Below are positions 60,793 to 64,000 of a stretch of 64,000 bases of DNA, piece by piece (position 1 is the first letter of the stretch; every line of letters begins with the position of its first letter). Origin of the DNA: Arthrobacter sp. 9V (GTDB taxonomy: Bacteria > Actinomycetota > Actinomycetes > Actinomycetales > Micrococcaceae); the NCBI RefSeq assembly GCF_902506065.1, contig NZ_LR732912.1:4555525-4619524 (forward strand). The letters are read 5' to 3'. A program made the translations under genes and the position numbers. The notes under the pieces were generated by a model. That model had not been told where the DNA came from. It searched no databases and was given only the letters and a program-made list of their open reading frames with translations.

Positions 60793-62265
60793 TCACTGGC
60801 TGCTCCCGTATTTGGCGTCGAAGCGGCTCATGAACGCGGCCATGGCGTCGCGGGCTACCGGTTCAAGCGGCCGGTACGTCTTGGTCCCGTTTGCCTCAGT
60901 CCACCCGGTGCTGATGCCTTGGCTGGCAAGCCACGTAATCTGCTTGTAGAACGGGTTAGTAATGGCAACATCCGTAAACGGTGATTCCGCTGGCGCCGTG
61001 TAAGCGGGCGAACCGGCCAGTCGATACATGAACGCGGCCATGGCGTCGCGGGCTACCGGTTCAAGCGGCCGGTACGTCTTGGTCCCGTTTGCCTCAGTCC
61101 ACCCCGTGCTGATGCCCTGGCTGGCAAGCCACGTGATGTGTTTGTAGAACGGGTTAGTGGTGGCAACATCCGTAAACGGCGACTTCGTGGGAGCGTTGAA
61201 TTCCGGACTGCCTTCCAAGCGATACAGGAAAGCGGCCATTGCGTCGCGGGCAACTGGGGCCAGGGGCCGGTAGGTCCTGGCTCCGTTGGCCTCGGTCCAT
61301 CCTGTTGAAATGCCACGGGACCCGAGCCAATTGACTTCGGTGGTGAACTGTCCGCCGGTTATGTCGGAAAAGATGGGGCCCGGGTTGGCGGCGAAGGCTG
61401 CCAACTGCTGGACCGTTCCGTTGAAAACATTCTGGTCACCCGGGAACACACCGGAATCGGCGTGCTGCCACAGGGTGTACGCCTTCCAACCAGCGGGCAG
61501 CACTCCGGGCGTGGCTGACCACCTTGCGATGTGCAAAGGGTGGTTGCCGAATCCATCGGCCATACCCGTGCACCCGTTCCACCAGTCGGTGCTGGTGTAG
61601 ATGGCAGGAAGACGGCCGGTTCGCGACAGGATGGTGGTGGAGAAGTCGGAGATCCACCAAACCATCTCAGCAGGGGTCATTCCGTAGCAAGCGCTGCCAT
61701 ACGGGTTGTATTCCAGGTCCAGCAAAGCAGGCAGTGTTTTGCCGTCCGGTGACCAGGCTGCGCCGCTCTTGAGGAAGTAGTTGGCTTGAGCTGCACCGGA
61801 CGACGCGTTGGGGAGTGCGAAATGGTAAGCGCCGCGCAGCATTCCCGCAGAAGCGGCTCCGGCGTATTGGTCGGCGAAGTATGGATTGCTGTATTCAGTC
61901 CCCTCGCTGGCTTTGACGTACGCAAACTTGGCCCCGTTGGCCGCGGCCTTGGTCCAGTCCACCACCCCTTGGTGGCTACTGACGTCCATACCGGGCACAC
62001 CAGGCATGGACGAAGCGGACTGTATGGCCTGCGTGGAGAACATTTGGTCTGCGCTTTCATGACCACGAATTGTGGATCCCATGGCGTGGTCGTTCCGGAC
62101 TACGGGCGATTCTTCGGACGCGTTGGCCGTCCCTGCCCCTGCCCCTGCAGCGAGAGCCACGCTGGTGAGCAAACCAGCCAGGGCTTTTGCGCCGGAGAAC
62201 CCGCTTCCCGGCGGTCTGCCTGAGGTTTTCAATAAACGTGAGCAGCTGGACAGGGAGAACTTCAT
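60793..62265 (-). CDS. secreted GH25 muramidase with C-terminal SLH-like repeats
   Basis: 490 residues from ATG 62265 (MKFSLSSCSR) with GAAGGA. Signal peptide (about 1-50, ends near TANAS), spacer, GH25 catalytic domain with GMDVSSHQG (Asp), AYVKASEGTEY and LLDLEYNPYG (catalytic Glu), then three 66-residue repeats of SLH-like type, each with STGWTEANG, YRPLEPVARDAMAAF and SPFTDV. Cleaves peptidoglycan 1,4-beta bonds while the repeats may anchor it to the wall. Upstream frame is not homologous. Confidence 0.9.
   Translation of the reverse strand: MKFSLSSCSRLLKTSGRPPGSGFSGAKALAGLLTSVALAAGAGAGTANASEESPVVRNDHAMGSTIRGHESADQMFSTQAIQSASSMPGVPGMDVSSHQGVVDWTKAAANGAKFAYVKASEGTEYSNPYFADQYAGAASAGMLRGAYHFALPNASSGAAQANYFLKSGAAWSPDGKTLPALLDLEYNPYGSACYGMTPAEMVWWISDFSTTILSRTGRLPAIYTSTDWWNGCTGMADGFGNHPLHIARWSATPGVLPAGWKAYTLWQHADSGVFPGDQNVFNGTVQQLAAFAANPGPIFSDITGGQFTTEVNWLGSRGISTGWTEANGARTYRPLAPVARDAMAAFLYRLEGSPEFNAPTKSPFTDVATTNPFYKHITWLASQGISTGWTEANGTKTYRPLEPVARDAMAAFMYRLAGSPAYTAPAESPFTDVAITNPFYKQITWLASQGISTGWTEANGTKTYRPLEPVARDAMAAFMSRFDAKYGSSQ
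60829..61322 (-). repeat. 198-bp tandem repeats coding wall-binding modules
   Basis: Units about 60832-61029 and 61030-61227 are nearly identical over their first 130 bases; a third, more diverged unit starts about 61228. Period is exactly 198 bp, 66 codons. They encode the three C-terminal modules of the GH25 protein. Confidence 0.85.
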
Positions 62266-62410
62266 TCGACAATTCCTTCGGGGGTGCGGGAGGAACCGGC
62301 GCCCCCACGTCATCCAGCACAGCCTACTATCCCGGAGCTCCGCCCATCTTCTTGAGCGCTGGCATAGCCGGGGATCCGGGCAGACTTCTGATGACACAAA
62401 TCGAATCGCC

Positions 62411-62480
62411 AGAGAGCGCTCTCTTGACGCACGTGACTTGCAGCACATACTGTGGTCCCACATCCCAGAGAGCGCTCTCT
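62411..62480 (+). promoter_or_regulatory. promoter flanked by two LacI-type operators
   Basis: Perfect palindrome AGAGAGCGCTCTCT occurs at 62411-62424 and 62467-62480; centres are 56 bases apart. Between them is TTGACG (62424-62429) as -35 and CATACT (62446-62451) as -10. The CG-centred palindrome is typical for LacI-family regulators of sugar ABC operons. Regulator gene is not in the window. Confidence 0.75.
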
Positions 62481-62522
62481 CGCCATTGGCGTACGGTCGC
62501 TCGAACACACAAAGGAGTGATC

Positions 62523-63842
62523 GTGGAGTTTTCGCGACTAAGGAAATTCACTGCCCTGGCGGGCGTAGCCTCACTGGCCCTCGTGGCCGCAGGCTGCAGC
62601 GGCGGGGGCGGCGACAAGGCGGCGAGCGCCGACAACCCCGTCACACTGACCGTGACCACTTTCGGCACTTTCGGATACGACGACCTGTATGCCGAATATG
62701 AGAAGCAGAACCCCGGCGTCACTATCGAGGCCACCAATATTGACCGCGGCTCCAACGCCCGGACGGATGCCTTTACCAAGCTGGCAGCAGGTTCCGGACT
62801 CAGCGACGTGACGGCTATCGAGGAAGGCTGGCTCGGCTCCATCATGGAGGTCTCGGACCAGTTTGTGGACCTCAAGGAGTACGGCGCCGAGGACATCAAG
62901 GGCAACTGGGTGGACTGGAAGTTCAAGCAGGGCACGGACCCCAACGGCCGCGTGATTGGTTACGGCACGGACATCGGGCCGCAGGCCTTGTGCTTCAATG
63001 GCAAGCTCTTTGAAGCTGCCGGCCTGCCGAGTGATCGTGAGAAAGTGGCGGAACTTTTCGGCGGCAAGGACGGAAGCTGGGAAACGTACTTCAAGCTGGG
63101 CCGCCAGTACAAAGAGGCAACGGGCAAGGCCTGGTATGACCAGTCCGGCTTTGTGTGGAACTCCATGGTCAACCAGATGGATGAGGGTTACTACACCAAG
63201 GACGGCAAGCTGAACGTCGAGGGCAACAAGGAAATGCGGGCTAAGTTCGACATGCTCGCTGCCGGCACCGCCGATGGCCTGTCCGCCAACCAGACCCAGT
63301 TCGATTGGGGTAACGGCAAGGCATTCGTGGACGGTTCCTTCGCCACGCACGTTTGCCCTGCGTGGATGCTCGGCACCATCAAGGGCCAGCTCGAGTCAGC
63401 AGGTGGCGGAGCAGCAAGTGGCTGGGATGTTGCAGACGTTTTCCCGGGCGGTGCTTCCAACTGGGGCGGTGCTTTCCTCTCAGTTCCCAAGACCTCCAAG
63501 CACCCCGCTGAAGCGGCCAAGCTGGCAGCATGGCTGACCGCACCTGAGCAGCAGATCAAGCAGTCCGCTGCGGCGAACAACTTCCCCAGCACCCTCGAAG
63601 CACAGGCAAAGATCGTTGAAGCAGCCAAGCCGAACGAACTCTTCAACAATGCTCCCTATGGCGCCATCTTTGAATCACGCGCTGAGGGTGTCATTGCCCA
63701 GTTCAAGGGTCCGGATGACTCCGTAATCCAGGAGAACGTCTTCGGCCCCGCCCTCAAGATGCTCGACTCGGGCAAGGGCACCGCCGATGAAGCGTGGAAT
63801 GAAGCCGTCAAGCTCCTCAACGACCTCGTGGTCAACAACTAG
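62523..63842 (+). CDS. sugar ABC transporter substrate-binding lipoprotein (CUT1-like)
   Basis: 439 residues from GTG 62523 with AAAGGAG eight bases ahead; the longer frame includes promoter DNA. Lipobox LVAAGC (Cys24 or nearby), then solute-binding domain typical of SBP family 1: TLTVTTFGTFGYDDLY, FTKLAAGSGLSDVTAIEEGW, and AKLAAWLTAPEQQIK. Binds an oligosaccharide or sugar; substrate unidentified. Followed by a permease gene; controlled by LacI-type operators. Confidence 0.93.
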   Translation: MEFSRLRKFTALAGVASLALVAAGCSGGGGDKAASADNPVTLTVTTFGTFGYDDLYAEYEKQNPGVTIEATNIDRGSNARTDAFTKLAAGSGLSDVTAIEEGWLGSIMEVSDQFVDLKEYGAEDIKGNWVDWKFKQGTDPNGRVIGYGTDIGPQALCFNGKLFEAAGLPSDREKVAELFGGKDGSWETYFKLGRQYKEATGKAWYDQSGFVWNSMVNQMDEGYYTKDGKLNVEGNKEMRAKFDMLAAGTADGLSANQTQFDWGNGKAFVDGSFATHVCPAWMLGTIKGQLESAGGGAASGWDVADVFPGGASNWGGAFLSVPKTSKHPAEAAKLAAWLTAPEQQIKQSAAANNFPSTLEAQAKIVEAAKPNELFNNAPYGAIFESRAEGVIAQFKGPDDSVIQENVFGPALKMLDSGKGTADEAWNEAVKLLNDLVVNN

Positions 63843-63856
63843 CAGCACCCGGCCGT

Positions 63857-63882
63857 GGGGCCTCCGGGAAACCGGAGGCCCC
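63857..63882 (+). promoter_or_regulatory. 11-bp stem with GAAA tetraloop between SBP and permease genes
   Basis: GGGGCCTCCGG (63857-63867), GAAA, CCGGAGGCCCC (63872-63882), with no T-tract after it. This position often carries an mRNA-stabilising or partial-termination hairpin that makes SBP expression higher than permease expression. Role inferred from position and structure. Confidence 0.7.
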
Positions 63883-63905
63883 CTCACAGAGTCTGAGACC
63901 CGACC

Positions 63906-64000
63906 ATGACCACCACCTTGAACCGCCCGGCAGCCGGCAGAACGGCCGCCACCAAGCCAAAACCCACCTTCCGCCAACGCCTGAACGTCTTCGATATGAA
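63906..64000 (+). CDS. sugar ABC transporter permease, N-terminal fragment
   Basis: Starts at ATG 63906 and runs off the window: about 31 residues, MTTTLNRPAAGRTAATKPKP then TFRQRLNVFDM. The Ala/Lys/Pro-rich cytoplasmic tail before the first helix is typical of CUT1 permeases (MalF type). Identity is based mostly on position after the SBP gene. Confidence 0.65.
   Translation, partial: MTTTLNRPAAGRTAATKPKPTFRQRLNVFDM

Overview
The window looks like chromosomal DNA of a high-GC Gram-positive actinobacterium, most probably Arthrobacter sensu lato (Arthrobacter/Paenarthrobacter, Micrococcaceae). That rests on the base composition, frequent GTG/TTG starts, actinobacterial families (DUF3180, DUF3618, DUF2342 metallopeptidase, Holin-X, WXG100, HelR, GAF-ANTAR) and the gene order ftsH-folE-folP-folB-folK. 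It is an inference; no species marker is present. I found no rRNA, tRNA, CRISPR array, transposase or integrase. Layout: (1) 1-6145, left-reading core operon ftsH, folE, folP, folB, folK, DUF3180 and two PH-domain membrane proteins. (2) 6146-9227, an accessory island splitting that core block: a 0.7-kb tandem-repeat array, an AbiEi-like/DUF559-like protein and a papain-like lipoprotein. (3) 9228-14301, core genes hpt, tilS, a DUF2342 metallopeptidase, a PBP4-type carboxypeptidase and, divergently, ppa. (4) 14482-17570, a WXG100-domain protein with a hydrophobic C-terminus, a possible EspG-like partner and membrane proteins. (5) 17641-22099, a SatD-like HTH protein, a small unknown protein, an envelope operon (unknown protein, Holin-X, DUF3618) and a FUSC transporter. 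(6) 22104-34052, a nucleotide-heptose and surface-glycan locus: two HldE-like kinase/nucleotidyltransferase fusions, GmhA-like isomerase, GmhB-like phosphatase, three GT9 and two GT4-type glycosyltransferases and two SDR proteins. (7) 34075-35732, a divergent stress sigma factor and GAF-ANTAR regulator. (8) 35914-42609, a HAD phosphatase, helR behind a rifamycin-associated element, a methyltransferase, a second AbiEi/DUF559-like protein and serS, sprinkled with a dispersed palindromic repeat. (9) 42723-52907, housekeeping: lipid kinase, pheA, rhodanese, S51 peptidase, amidase, peptide transporter, DUF4190 protein, SDR, pgm. (10) 52911-64000, a 2H phosphoesterase, TetR plus MFS pump, nitroreductase, a GH26-like/OpgC fusion, a uracil/xanthine permease, a GH25 muramidase and the start of a LacI-type-regulated sugar ABC transporter. 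Most notable signals: the RAE palindrome ahead of helR; a nearly complete ADP-heptose route in a Gram-positive, with in-frame 18-bp minisatellites in three of its genes; two paralogous AbiEi/PD-(D/E)XK-like orphans lying among repeats; and two start-site hairpins, one sequestering a Shine-Dalgarno sequence and one that would bring a distant one to proper spacing. No feature is proven to be a new system; the best candidates are the AbiEi/DUF559 pair and the heptose locus.
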